Positions 33,730 through 61,121 of a stretch of DNA of 64,000 bases are shown one piece after another. Each line of letters begins with the position of its first letter. Within the stretch, counting starts at the first letter, position 1. The notes beneath the pieces are model-generated. The model was not told where the DNA came from. It worked only from the letters and a program-made list of their open reading frames with translations, and searched no databases. The translations under genes were made by a program, and so were the position numbers. Source of the DNA: Diplosphaera chodatii. Taxonomy: Eukaryota; Chlorophyta; Trebouxiophyceae; Prasiolales; Stichococcaceae. The stretch is taken from contig JAALGY010000051.1 in the NCBI GenBank assembly GCA_032358165.1, positions 434,001 through 498,000 on the forward strand, read 5' to 3'.

Positions 33730-34373
33730 CCTGGCCACGACGATGTCCCCAAAGCACCTTGCAGACCTGCTTATCGCATGGATTGCGTGTTTGAGGACCT
33801 ACGCAACCATTTCGATGCGCACCTTTCGTGCAATCCTTGTACAGGCAGACTGTGAACCGGACTAGAAGCACTGCACCGATCGGGGCGTGCTGGCTCGCAA
33901 ACTTGAGTCATCTCCAGGGTTTGCAGTTCGTAAGTTTGGCCCGGCTTGAAAGGCTGGTTAAGTACCGTGCCCCTGCTTAAGCTCCCCCTTTGCAGTGAAG
34001 AGGAAGCAGGATGCACCACATCTCATTCTCCAGGGACGATGTGCATGTCGTGCTTGTCGCACTCCCATCAGGCTGCCGCTAGCGTGGTTGTGCACGCCGA
34101 ACAGCGCTCAGACAGCTGTTAGCAGCGCCTGTCGTGTGGTGGTCTGCATTGCCATAAGTATAGTTTGCTGCACCCGTTGCCAGCAAGGGCACCGTTGCAC
34201 GGTCACAACACTGGTGGCTTCAAAGATAGTGCAGAAGACCTACTCGATCGTCTTTGGCTTGCCTGTCTCAAGGGCGCTGCGAGCGTCCCCCACAGTCACG
34301 TTGCGGGCTGTTGCACCTTCCATCACTGGCAGCAGCCTGCGGTTAGGGGCTGTTGCCCCGCAATCGGGCCGCC
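33730..34373. promoter_or_regulatory. Divergent promoter region, ABCG / BRR2
   Basis: 644 bp between the ABCG start (-) and the BRR2 start (+). It should contain both promoters and 5' untranslated regions. No element is identified by eye. Confidence 0.4.
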
Positions 34374-50083
<15,710 letters not shown>

Positions 50084-50951
50084 CTGGAAGGCAGCCCCAG
50101 CCGCACTGTGTGCGACCCGCAACCGTGCTGCACGGCTGCCAGACAGTGCCAGCAATATGTGGTACTCAGCAGCAGGCAGCGGAGCCCGCTGTGCTGTGCG
50201 AATGCCAGCACAGCATGGCGAGAATTTGTTGTCCAAGAGTAACGGTGCCAGCGGCCCCTTGCTACGCAGAGTTGTTTGTATTGGTTTTGACACGTGTCTG
50301 CTGTCGGCGGAAACATGCATGTGAATTTCAGCCATTGCAATGCAATGTCTGCCAACCGAACGCCGCTTGCCAGCACAGATGTGATGCATTGGACAATAGC
50401 GGTCAGTCATGGTCCCTGCTGCAGCGCTTGACAGTTCCAAACACGGTCTTCAAACCTTGTGCTGAGCAGTGTGGCGTATATGCCTTCCCGACAGCACCTG
50501 AGATGCTGTCGTTTTGCCCCAAGTGTCACGCAGTGCCACCTGGGGTGACTCATGATTTTCTTCGGCATCAGCGCGCATGGTGGATGCTCCATGATGTATG
50601 TGCATCACGCATTTACGCAACGTACAACAAGAGTATGTGGTAGAGCTACAACGCGCGAGTGTTGCAGATATTGCAGAGGGCCCCGTCCGCGATCATCGCG
50701 TGCTGGCCGCACGTGGCGCCCAGGGTGGCGCTGCAGGGCGGCCTGGTGATGACTCACCGGCATATCAATCTGTTCATACCACCCGCGATGACTGCACAGG
50801 CACTGCAGCTTCTAGTCGTGCCACAACCGTCTCACAACGCTCAACCGTGGTGCCCAAAAGGCAGCCGAGGCCGCGTCAGCCAAACCAATCAAACATAGCG
50901 CAGCTGCACACGCCGTGGGAGGCTTGGCACACAATCGTGTTCGTGCACCGG
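50084..50951. promoter_or_regulatory. Spacer between BRR2 and GATA genes
   Basis: 868 bp containing the BRR2 3' untranslated region and the GATA-gene promoter. An in-frame ATG at 50598 could extend the GATA protein by 118 residues; the added stretch is Gln/Arg/Ser/Thr-rich with no motif. Confidence 0.35.
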
Positions 50952-53900
50952 ATGGCGGATCTGCAGGCGGCGCTGCGGCAATCGAGCGCGAGCAGGGGTG
51001 ACCAGGTGGGTCTGCAGCCCTGTGTGGGGCGTCCCGGCTGCGGAGACGTCGCAACCGGCGGCCCAGCTACGGCAGGAAGCTGGCCGTTGCCATCACGGGT
51101 GTTACTGCCGTGTTACGCCTCAATGACCTGCGCCGCGCCGCTGCGTGCTGCCGGCTGCTCATGGAAGACCCCATCGCAATCAGCATGTCATGCAGTGTAC
51201 ACCGTGTCGAGCCCCACTCCCAGGCGCCGGCATCGGCCGTGATGTGACTGGCAGGATCGTGCCTCAGGTGCCTGTCGAGTGCCAATCAGCCCATTTCGGT
51301 GTCCGCCGCAGATGAGCGGCGCGTGGCGGGCGGCCGAGCCCGCGATCGACGAGGCCTACGTTGCTGGCGTACTCCAATCGGCGCCGGCGCCGCTGGTGGT
51401 CGCCCTGTCGGCAGGTGCGGGCCCCCGGTTCCAGCTGTGAAGCGAAGTCACGGCCGGATTTGCCCAGATCCCCTCCGTGCAGACGAGCCCCCGCCCGCGG
51501 TCGTACCACGACCGTTTTCCCAGTGCTTTTGAGCTCATTCGACACTCGCCACGTCGACGATCGGACGCCATGTGGAGGTTTATTGCGCCTACCATCATGT
51601 CCACCTGTTTGGGCGCATCTGCCATCTGGGAGCGTGCAACTTTCACACCGGCCCCGCGTGCCGTTAGCATTGCAGAAACGTCTCGCTTGGACTGCACTGT
51701 GGGCGTGCTACGGTTGGGGTCCTCGGCCGCGCCGGTGGGGCAGGTCCTTGACAGAACGTCCCATAAAGGTCGTGACTGGGCACAGTGACAAAGCACATAG
51801 TGTGCAGTTTTGTGCCCCGCATCAGCCTGACGCAGCACCCCGCTGCGGGCATATCATCATGCGGATCGGCGATCAGTGCTCGTCAGCCGCAGCAGGTGAC
51901 CTGCCGGTACCTTCGGCTTGGGGGTGTTGGCCCGTGACTGTGATTGCACCTGCCTTGTACCACTGCCCAAGTACAGTTTTGCGCCTCTAGCCGCTCCGTG
52001 GCGATCACTGACGGACACATGGGATTGTCAGCAGCTACATTCGACAGGCAACATGATAATGTTGTGGCGCCGTTCGGTGGTGGCAATGTCATGGTGACAT
52101 GTTAAGTGTCCGTCTGCAGGCGCCGCGCATCTGGGCGCCGCGGGCCGGCTGCTGCTGGGCCGGGTGGTGGAGGACTACAGAGCCGGCGGCAGCAGCCTGG
52201 CGGACTGCCTGGGGCAGCTGGTGGCGCTGGTGGGCAACGACCACGTCGCGCGCAGCCTGCAGGCCGCCGCGCTGGCCGGACAGGTGCGTCACCCGCCAGC
52301 ATGTTGACAACCATCCATCACCACACGGCAGCGTCCAGCAGCCATCCAGCAGCTCAACAATACGCAGCAAGCCTCAAACAAAGAAGCGCGATTCTCACTA
52401 CACCTCTGGTACGGTGTGCCTGCTGAGCATGACTGTGGCTATTGTTGCATGTAGGACGTGTGGGCGGGAAGCGGCAATGAGCGGGAGGTGAAGCCGCCGC
52501 CGCCGCCGGCCCCGCTGCTGCCGCCGCCGCCGCGCATGCGCCACGCCCGCCCCGCCAGTCCCCAGCAGCTAGGCCCGGGCCCCGACCAGCCGCGGCCCTT
52601 CCCCTCGGCAGCGCACAGGCAGGAGCAGGGCGACAGCATGCAGCACACCCCGCAGCCGCCCGACCGCGAGCAGGCGCTGGAGCAGCACCGGGTGCATGCG
52701 CCGACGGCGGGGGCGCCCCCCGAAAAGTTGTGCGTGAACTGCGGGACGACGCGCACCCCCCTGTGGCGCCCCGACCGCACCGCCGGCCTGCTGCTGTGCA
52801 ACGCCTGCGGCATCTACCGCAAGCTGCACGGCGCGGACCGCCCCACCGCCCTCATCGCCAGCGCCGAGGTGCCCACACGTCGGCTGCTGATGGGGCTGGT
52901 GTCACTCGGCGAGCCGACGGGTGCATGTGATGTTGGCTGCCACATCAGCACCTTGCCGCCTCTTGACGTGAGGCCGCCGCCTGCGTGCAGAGCAATTGAG
53001 TGCATGTTCACAGAAGTCAGTTCGGCCCTTCCGACTGCGTCTGCATGTACTGCAGGTGCGCACGGCAAGCGGGTGTGGCCCAATGGGCCATGACGCCCCC
53101 CCAGAGGTGCCCAAGGCGACATTCAGCACTGCACTGCCGCCCTTCGACCCCTTGGCCAACCACAGCAGGTGCCGCCTGACACAATGCCTCGCCACCCAGC
53201 ATCCTGCGGGCTGCAGCGGCTGACCATGCACGCACCATAACACAGGTTGCCACAAGCCAGATCCACAGTGAGGCAGACGGGACCTGAACCGGTTGCTCCG
53301 CTTCTCTGTGCAGGCCCGCACCCGCGGCGCCGCTGCTGCGCGACGGCAGCACCAAGAGCGCCTTCTCGAGCGTCGAGGTCGACGCGCTGCCGCCCGGGGA
53401 CCCCGGCAGCGGCGGGGCGGCCCCCGGCAGCCAGGGGTCCCGGCCCCACCTGCCGGCGCGCCACCCGCAGGGCCCGAGCCCGCCGCAGGGCTTCGGCCCG
53501 CAGCAGCCGGCATACTCCGGGGAGGGCGTGGCCTATGACAGCACAAGACCCTCCACGCCGCCATCGCCCCACGGCAGCATCCCGCAGGTGCGTGTGGCAC
53601 ATGCTAGTGCCATGATGCCGGCTGCTTGTAACCTCTTGGTACACTTTACATGTTGCCCACCTGCGGGTCTCTGCGGGCCGTCAGCATGCGCAGGCAGCAT
53701 CCTGCTCCGCAGCAGCGACTGATGGGTGCCCAGATGGTCCTGCAGGCGCGGCGGTCGCACCGGCAGCGGGCGGCCCGGGACTGGGGCACCGGCGCTGGGT
53801 TCCGGTTCCCGTCTGACGGGGAGGAGGAAGATGACGCTGGTGAGGCCTTTGCGTACGCGTCCCTTGCAGTCTCGTCTGACTCAGCAAGGACGACTAGTAG

Positions 53901-55752
53901 GAAGCATATGGTTCAGTACACACCATCCTGTCAGCACAGGTTCCCCACTCTGCAGTACGTTGGCATCCTAAGTGCAGAGGCCTGATGCAGTGCTGTCTGA
54001 TGTGCTCCAGGGGAGGACAGCGGGACGCTGGACACGTATCACCGGCAGTCGGGCACGGAGGCGGCGCCGGCCACCCTGCAGCGATCCGGCAGCAGCGGCG
54101 TGCTGCGCACCGCTGTCGAGGCCCTGCTGCATATGCGCACCGACCACACCGCAAGAAGCGCCGCAGATGACGACGACGACCAATCCTCGTGCGCGCTTCA
54201 GCTTGCTCACCGCCTGATCCTGCCCCTGTGCCGTCTGTCCTGACCGCAGTGGCGGACATCTCGATCGGGCTTGCCCTTGGGGTTGATTGGTTACTTGACC
54301 TTGGTGGACTCTACGCTTCTTCACATGCACAGGAGCTTGACTATGGTATTACTCCCAGCAGGGACGCGTCATACGAGGTGCCGCAGCGTCCGGCGCGCAA
54401 GCGGCAGTCCCCGCAGCACGCCTCGCCCGGTCGGCGCGTCCAGGCGGGACCCCCTGGAGCAGCGGCGGCGGCAGCTGGAAGCGGCGGCGGCGGCGCCGGC
54501 ATCGCCCGCCTGGGCGCCTCCTGCGCGCACTGCGAGACGGTCAAGACCCCCCTGTGGCGCAAGGACCGCTCCACCGGCCTCCTGCTCTGCAACGCCTGCG
54601 GGTGAGCGACTAAGCGCCCCATCTACATGTGCTTCATGATATTTCCAGCCCCAGACGAAACGAGCTGCTGGCTGCATCGAGCGCCGCGAACGCCATTGCT
54701 CAGGCATGCTGCTTGATGAGATGTGGCACGTCTCAGGACGGGCTGTATGGCCAACACCTGGTGACCTGACGTGCTGCCCCCTGCCTCCCCCTGCAGCATC
54801 TACCTGCAGACGCACGGCCGGCACCGGCTGTTAGGGCCGCCAGCGGCCGATGGCACGCGGCCCACCCTGCGGCGGTCCGCCGCCACCGCAGTAGCCACCG
54901 CGCCAGGTGCCATCCTGAATGGGCCCACACATGCTGCCCCCTACTGCCAGCCGCTTACCTCTTGGTTGCCATGCGTGATGCATTGCTCAGGTGGTCTCTG
55001 GTTGTCCTTTACAGTGCTGGCACATGATGGTCGGGGGCTTTGCAGTGCGTCCAGGGTCAATGGTGCATGATCCCTGACCCGCGCTGTGCACATCCGCAGC
55101 CGGCAGCATTCCGCGCATCATCGGGGGCGTGACGAAGGGCGCCCACCGGCGGCAGGGCCGCCGCAAGCCGCCCGCCCGGCAGCCCAGGGCCCCCCCGCAG
55201 CAGCAGCAGCCGCACCCGGACATGCCGCGGCTCGCGCCCGGCTGGCACGCCAGCCCCAGCCGCTCGGACGACCAGGTACATGCCAAACCCTAACATTGAT
55301 TGGGACTTTGGTCTTGCCAGCCGAGCTTGCCAGCGCTGTACACCAGGGTTGAGCAGGCTGCCATGCTGTCCCTGCCTGCTGTGGCCACTGGTGCACCTTG
55401 CTGATTGTGACGGCCGGCCGTGTGGTGGCCGCAGGCGGTGTCTGCGGAGTCGGAGCAGTACCCGCACCGGCTGGGCGCGCCCACGTGGCAGGAGCAGCTG
55501 CACGCGCTGCAGCGGCAGCAGGCGGCGCAGCAGGCGCAGCACCACGAGCAGGCCCTGCAGCAGCAGCTGGCGTTTGGCGGCCTCGGCGGCTTCAGCGCGG
55601 GCCCCGCCAAGCGGCAGCCCGCCCCGGCGTCGGCGTTCGGCGCCGGGCCCACCTCCTTTGCGCAGGCGCTGCAGCAGCAGCTGGCGCAGGCCGCGGCCGC
55701 TGGGCACTACAGGGCGGACGGCAGCCTGTCGGGCCTGATGCCGTCCTGGTGA
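50952..55752 (+). CDS. GATA-type transcription factor with two zinc fingers
   Basis: Twelve exons join in phase (50952-51005, 51312-51414, 52120-52283, 52455-52868, 53056-53168, 53314-53587, 53698-53839, 54011-54188, 54362-54601, 54797-54906, 55100-55275, 55435-55752), about 761 residues. After an Ala/Leu-rich helical N-terminus and a proline-rich tract comes finger 1 at about 200-225 ([31 protein letters not shown]). A Pro/Gly/Ser-rich linker of about 300 residues carries an Asp5 run. Finger 2 at about 535-560 is [29 protein letters not shown]; an intron splits it just after the final Cys. Both are C-x2-C-x18-C-x2-C, the loop length typical of plant GATA factors. A basic stretch and a Gln-rich C-terminus follow. 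It probably binds GATA sites in the nucleus; targets are unknown. Confidence 0.9.
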
Positions 55753-56318
55753 TGTCGTGGAGCACAGCGGAGGACGGGCATGCTGGGCATGGAAATTTGA
55801 ATGACATCGTGCAGCAGAGCAGGCCCCTGGGCGCTCTGCTTTGGCCAGCTCCGTGGCCAAATCATGAAAACTATGCAGGATGCGATGCTGGGGCAGTCGT
55901 GCATTTCGGAGAACTGTACACTCGGTAGGCAGCAGCAAGGATTTTCTTGGTCAGCAGGTTTCCACGCTTCCTTGGTTTTGCTTTCGCAACCATTTGAGGA
56001 GCAGTGTACGGTACTTGGTTGATTTTGCGCACCCCGATTAGGACAAACGGTATGGTAGCTGGTCAGCGAATGTTTGCTGTCGTGGTTCCATCAGCACTTG
56101 AGTAGGAAAGAGGTGCTTCAACAGAGTGATCCAATAGTCTGTCTAATGCGTGAAAAGACGACAAGCTGTCGATGCACCGAAACCTGCAATCATGCGTACC
56201 AGCTCACCAGTCACACCATGACCCTCTCATCAGTCTCTTCACCACAGCACACTCGATGTCATGACTGACAGTTCGCAATGCTCCCGACCGGCCGCCGGCA
56301 GAACGCCCGGCATGATCT
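55753..56318. other. Convergent spacer between GATA and CXIP4-like genes
   Basis: 566 bp between two stops, presumably two 3' untranslated regions. The part 55960-56230 is less GC-rich than the flanking exons. Nothing else is recognised. Confidence 0.35.
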
Positions 56319-57936
56319 TCAGCCTGATGACGATGAGGGGCTGGCCCGCCGCCGCTTGTGCTTCCCGCTGCTGCTGCGCTTGCTGGACTTGGCCTCCTTG
56401 CGCGCCCGCTTCTCCTTCCGCCGCTTTTTCTCCTTCCGCTCCTTCCGCTTGCGGCTGCGCTCCTTCTCCTGCAGGCAGCAGCAGCGGGTCGGGGCTCCTT
56501 CCGGCTCTGTTGGAGGCATGCTCTGTTGGGGCCATGGTCATGGAGGGACACTCACGCCTGACCAGGTTCAGTCCCTTCACATCTCGTGTCCGCACCTTGC
56601 GCCGCCGGCGCTCGGCCTCGCTGCCGGAGGAGGAGCTGCTGCTGTCGCTGTCGCTGCCCGCCTTGGCGCCCAGCTCCTCCAGCAGGCTGTCGCTGCTGTC
56701 GCCGCTGTGCGTGGGGCCATCGCCTGCTTGGCACAGCGGATCCACAATTATTATCGTGATGAGCGTCTGGCGGGTGCAGCAGGCACGGTCTGGGCGCGGC
56801 TACATGGCCGCCCGCCGCTGTGACACCCACTGGGCAGCTGCTGCCAGCTCCAGAACCATGCCAGATGGGCGACGCTGTACAAGAGCTGCACTTCCCTGAA
56901 CCAGTGATGGCCTTCCACCTCATGACCGCCAACATGCGCAGCAGGTTCTACTTCTGCTGGCTGCCGCACCAGCTGACAGGAACAGCGTGCAGACAGCCAG
57001 ACTAATTCACAGCAGTAACGCGTACAGCAGTCGAGCGCTGCGCCAGCACCCACCCGCTGCGTCGGCGGCCAGAGGCGCCATGGCAATCGCCGCCGTCGGC
57101 ACCCCGGCAGCGGCGGCGGCCTGCTGCGCCGCGTCCTTTTCCGCGCCTGGTCCGCCGTCAAAGAAGCGCGAGAACTGGTTGCGACACTGCTTCGTCAGGT
57201 GTCCCAGCTGCCCACACCTGCACAATATGGCTTCCGTCTGTGACAACTGGTAAGGAGGTCAAAGCTCAAAGCCCACCGCGCAGCGCAGATCACTGCATGC
57301 GCGAGGCGCAGCAGTTGGGTGGTGCTGTGCTTGACTGGAGCTGAAGAGGCAAACCCAGGTCAGCACTGCCGAGCATTGCTGCCGAGAGCTGGGTGACAGT
57401 TGGGAGAGCACCAAGGGACGCACTTCTTGCAGGCGCCCCGGTTGAGGCCGCCCAGCGCGCCCTGCTGCCGCGCCAGGTCCATCAGCCCCTGGTAGCTGTT
57501 GACGCCGCCGCCGCCGAAGCCGTCTGCGCGCAGCGCCAGGAGCGTCAGCATGCTCTGCATGAGGTATCCACTCATTCTCTGGCCACAGGCACCGGACCCG
57601 TGCGCACATCCAGCAGCCGCCCACCTGTGGCTTGTATGGCCGCGGCGGCTGCCGCCCGCCGCGCCTCCCCGCGCTTGCCGGCGCCCATGCCCGGCGCATT
57701 GAGCGTCGCCTCGATGACCGAGTTGGTGTTCTCGTGCTTCTCCACGCCGATGGCGGACGTCCATATCGACGTCTGGTGCATCGCCACGCTGCAGCGTTGG
57801 GGACAGCCGCCGTGTTACTGTGTGCCAGCTGCATGTGCAGGCTTCGAACTATGCGCAGGTTGGTGACTGTTTGCAGCAGCGGCACTCACCTGGTCCGCAC
57901 GCGGTTGGTGGATGCCTTGAGCCTGCCATTCGACAT
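56319..57936 (-). CDS. CCHC zinc-knuckle protein, CXIP4/SREK1IP1-like
   Basis: Six exons join in phase (57936-57890, 57788-57608, 57554-57424, 57217-57054, 56723-56596, 56468-56319), about 266 residues. The start MSNGRLKASTNRVRT and the block HQTSIWTSAIGVE match the conserved N-terminus of plant CXIP4-like proteins. Then come YQGLMDLARQQG and the zinc knuckle GACKKCGQLGHLTKQCRN (C-x2-C-x4-H-x4-C), split by an intron right after CKK. The C-terminus is Ser/Asp-rich and then a long Lys/Arg/Glu tail (KERSRKRKERKEKKRRKEK). Animal SREK1IP1 relatives associate with SR splicing factors, and plant CXIP4 was found as an interactor of a CAX transporter. A nuclear RNA-related role is the likelier one here, by inference. 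Confidence 0.85.
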
Positions 57937-58571
57937 GTTGGCGCGCTAGCTGCTGTCGCACTGCAGACAGTCCTGTATGACCCACGGTGCTTGTGAGTGA
58001 CTTGTGCACCGCAGTCCTAAAGCCGTCTCCTCCACGATGCAAGGACCTTCTTCGAAGAGCAGGCTTTTGCGCAAGAGTGCCTTGCTGGTGGACGTCGCAA
58101 GAACAGAACAGTTGGGCGTCTCAAGTGGCACTGCTCTCGGGGTGGGCAGTACTGCAGCAGTGCAGCTCGGAGGACGACAAGGGAGATCTGGGTCTGGTGA
58201 CGGTAATGGCAGTCCTGCAAAGTCCTCACCTATCGCACGGCGGCGAAACGGCGGACCTGGTAGAATGGTGTTCAGGCGACGGACCTCTTGTGGAAGCTGA
58301 AGATCAACTCAAGTCGGTGGGGTACTGCAGCAGCAGCATCGAACTCTAAGGGCCAGTGGCACTTGAATCCGTCCAGTGATCAGAGCTCAGAATTGCCCCA
58401 GCTCGAACATTTACATATGTTGCAGACGCGACCGTAGCGTGCAAAGGCATATGCAACCCAACGATGCTGTGCAACAAAGGCGAGACCCGACCTAACCTAC
58501 ATGTGACGCTGTGCGTCCTTAGCTGAAAAGCACTGCAGCAACCCCTGTTGTCATCTTCCGAGGCCCGAGGT
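57937..58571. other. Spacer between CXIP4-like and LHCII genes
   Basis: 635 bp; both genes are on the minus strand, so it holds the LHCII 3' untranslated region and the CXIP4-like promoter. A 98-codon plus frame (58004-58300) is Ser/Gly/Arg-rich and not supported as coding. Confidence 0.35.
58411..58415 (-). terminator. Candidate TGTAA polyadenylation signal of the LHCII gene
   Basis: TGTAA on the minus strand about 157 nt downstream of the LHCII stop, within the range usual for chlorophyte 3' untranslated regions. Confidence 0.4.
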
Positions 58572-60579
58572 CTAGTTGGGGGTGAACTTGGTGGCGTATG
58601 CGAAAGCGTTGTTCTGCATCCAAGAGCGGGAGCGGGTTCAGGGATGGCACGTTGATAAAACCAAGACATTGTACAAAGGCTGCGTCACAGTGCCACAAGT
58701 CACTCACCGCGCCCGGGGCTGAAAGGTGGGTGTTCAGGTTCTGCATTGCAGAAGATGCAATGCTCAACGCCATGACTGTCTTCAACGTGATGCGCGGTGC
58801 TCACTTCCACAGCACTGGCATTGATGTCGCGCAGTCGCATGGCTGTGCAGTGTAGTATCTTCAATGGCATGCCATGCAAGCAATGGTGGTTATGCCCCAT
58901 CATACTGCCCCCTACCTCGATGGGGCCCTTGCCAGTGACGATGGCCTGCACGAAGAAGCCCAGCATGGAGAACATGGCCAGCCGGCCGTTCTTGATCTCC
59001 TTCACCTGCAGTTTCAGGAGCAGCAACCGTTGGAGTGTGTCCAGGTGTCGTGAGTGTGGCCCGCAAGGCCATAGCGAGGTTGCGACATAAGGTTGCGACA
59101 TCGGCGTGTCTGGCTCTGCACAGGTCTTGATGACCGCCCCACCTTCAGCTCAGCAAAGGTGTCGGGGTCGTCAGCCAGGCCAAGGGGGTCGAACGGACCT
59201 GCGAGCGGCACAATTGCATTTGAGCTGACGCCCACCAACTACGTCCTGGATGCTGGTTCAATAATAGTAGACATCACTGCTGTGACTAGTGACTGGGGGC
59301 CTAAACCCTTGGATGACGCGCACCGCCGGGGTGCAGCTGGTCCAGGCCCTCCAGGCCCTTGACATCGCCAGAGTAGCGGTAGCCCTCAACCCAGCCCATC
59401 AGGATGACCTGCAGCAAAGGGAGACACACGACGTTTCACAGCCTGCCTGCCTTGACAGCGCCAGCCTCAGCATGGCCCGGCGCACAGCAATGATGGCAGC
59501 AAGGTATGGGGTCGGGTCAATGCGACGGCCACTGGGCAGCTGTGGGGGTACACCTGCACGATGAGGGTGGCGATGATGCTGCGGGCGTTGATGAAGCCGG
59601 GGATGCCCAGGTACTGGATGCCGTTCTTTGTGAAGATCTGCTCGCCAGCCTTGAACCACGCGACGTGGTTGGTGCCGTCCAGCAGCTCTGGCACCACGCA
59701 GCCTGCGGCAGATGCAAAACCCAGCAGTCGGCCAGTGGCTCGTTGGCTGTGTGCACGCAGTGGCAACACACGGCGAGGGAAGCTCGTTGCACATACCGTG
59801 TGACCATATGCACCTGCACAGCATGCTTGAGGACGTGACGTTTGAAAGCATCGCTGCTTTGTCATTGACATGGCAACACGAGGCCAAATTTTGAACGCAC
59901 CCAGGGCGCCGAGCATGGCCCAGCGGGCGTGGATGGTCTCAATCTCCCGGTACCGAGAGAACGTCTGCGGGTCGGCCGACAGGCCGGCTGTGTCCCATCC
60001 GTAGTCGCCGGGGAACTCGCCGTTCAGGTATGCCGGCGGGTCGGTGAACTTGCCTGCGTGTGCACCACGAAGCCAGGTTGCAGGACCTGCAAAGCAGATG
60101 CAGATGGCGCCAACACAGCATTGGAACTAAGAAACCAGAATACTTCCAGCGTTGCACGCCAATGTGAGCACGCAAGTTGTGTGCCAGGGCTGCACAATGG
60201 TGCTGATCTGAGAGCAGCAGGAAGGTGGGGTTGCGGCCTCACCCAGCCACTTGGCCCTGTCTGGGCCGTACCACTCGCTGGCCTTCGCCTGCGTCTTCAC
60301 CACGCGCTGCAGCACAGCACAGCATGCAGATCAAGAGGTTGTTTACCAATGACAGGCCAAGATATCACTGTCTTGCTCCGGCGATCTGGGTATTGACGCC
60401 CCGCGTTTGACGCCCGCGGCCAGCACATTCCACATTTAAGGGCTGCCTGCATGTACTGGTTCCCAGGCCGCCGCCGGATCCCAAAAGCGCACCAGCGCCT
60501 GGGGGCGTGCGGATATGGGGCGGACCGCCGGCAGGGCGGTGCCCAGCAGCGCCGACTTCTGCAGCATGGTGCACGCCAT
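58572..60579 (-). CDS. Chlorophyll a/b-binding protein, major LHCII (LHCBM) type
   Basis: Nine exons join in phase (60579-60493, 60306-60243, 60053-59901, 59702-59554, 59408-59324, 59198-59143, 59005-58916, 58740-58708, 58613-58572), about 252 residues. A roughly 30-residue transit peptide starts [19 protein letters not shown]. The mature part has the LHCII trimer motif [12 protein letters not shown], then [18 protein letters not shown], helix [18 protein letters not shown], helix [21 protein letters not shown] and helix [21 protein letters not shown]. The C-terminus is [10 protein letters not shown] then [10 protein letters not shown]. The ExxHxR and ExxNxR chlorophyll-ligand pairs are intact. 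It collects light in the thylakoid and passes energy mainly to photosystem II. Eight introns is a lot for an abundant antenna gene. Confidence 0.94.
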
Positions 60580-61121
60580 TATGTCCGGAGTGATGATGCG
60601 CTCGATACGAGCAGCAAGGGGCGGCACAAGCGGAGAGTGGGTGCTACTGCTTCGCGATCATGTTTCGATCCTCATCGGGAATCGGGCACCAGTCATCGGG
60701 AATCCCGGGCAGCGGCACCGTCCGAGAAATCTGGTGCACACCCTTCGGCCTGCTGCCAGGTCTGCTGCTGGCTTTGCAGGACAGCAATATGCCTGGTCCT
60801 TGTTCATCGTACCAATCTCTTGACCCCGAGCGTGACACAAGGCCAAAGGCTTTTGTTTCCACGGCCGCTTCGTTCAATTCAGGGCTGGGCACGGGCAGCG
60901 GGGATCAAACGTGTGGCGCAAGACTGTGGCGCAGGTGCAACACGACGCTTTGCTCAGTAAGGAGACAAAGGTAAACGATGCAGGTGCGCAGCATTGGTGC
61001 GTATGTGCATCCCATGCGCAGTCGTGTCGCCCTAGTGCTCGCCTGACGCAAGACATGTCACAAAGGTCTATGGTGTGCTTTCAAAGCTCTGAAGCCGAAG
61101 AAAGGCAAGGTGATCTTGCAG
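60580..61121. promoter_or_regulatory. Divergent region, LHCII / coiled-coil gene
   Basis: About 540 bp holding the LHCII promoter and the unresolved 5' end of the plus-strand coiled-coil gene. The frame KALKPKKGKVILQ directly before 61122 is open and may be part of that gene's first exon. Confidence 0.35.

Noticed and set aside
58004..58300. 98-codon plus-strand frame between the CXIP4-like and LHCII genes
   Set aside because: Low-complexity Ser/Gly/Arg sequence without supporting motif, in a region expected to hold a promoter and a 3' untranslated region.
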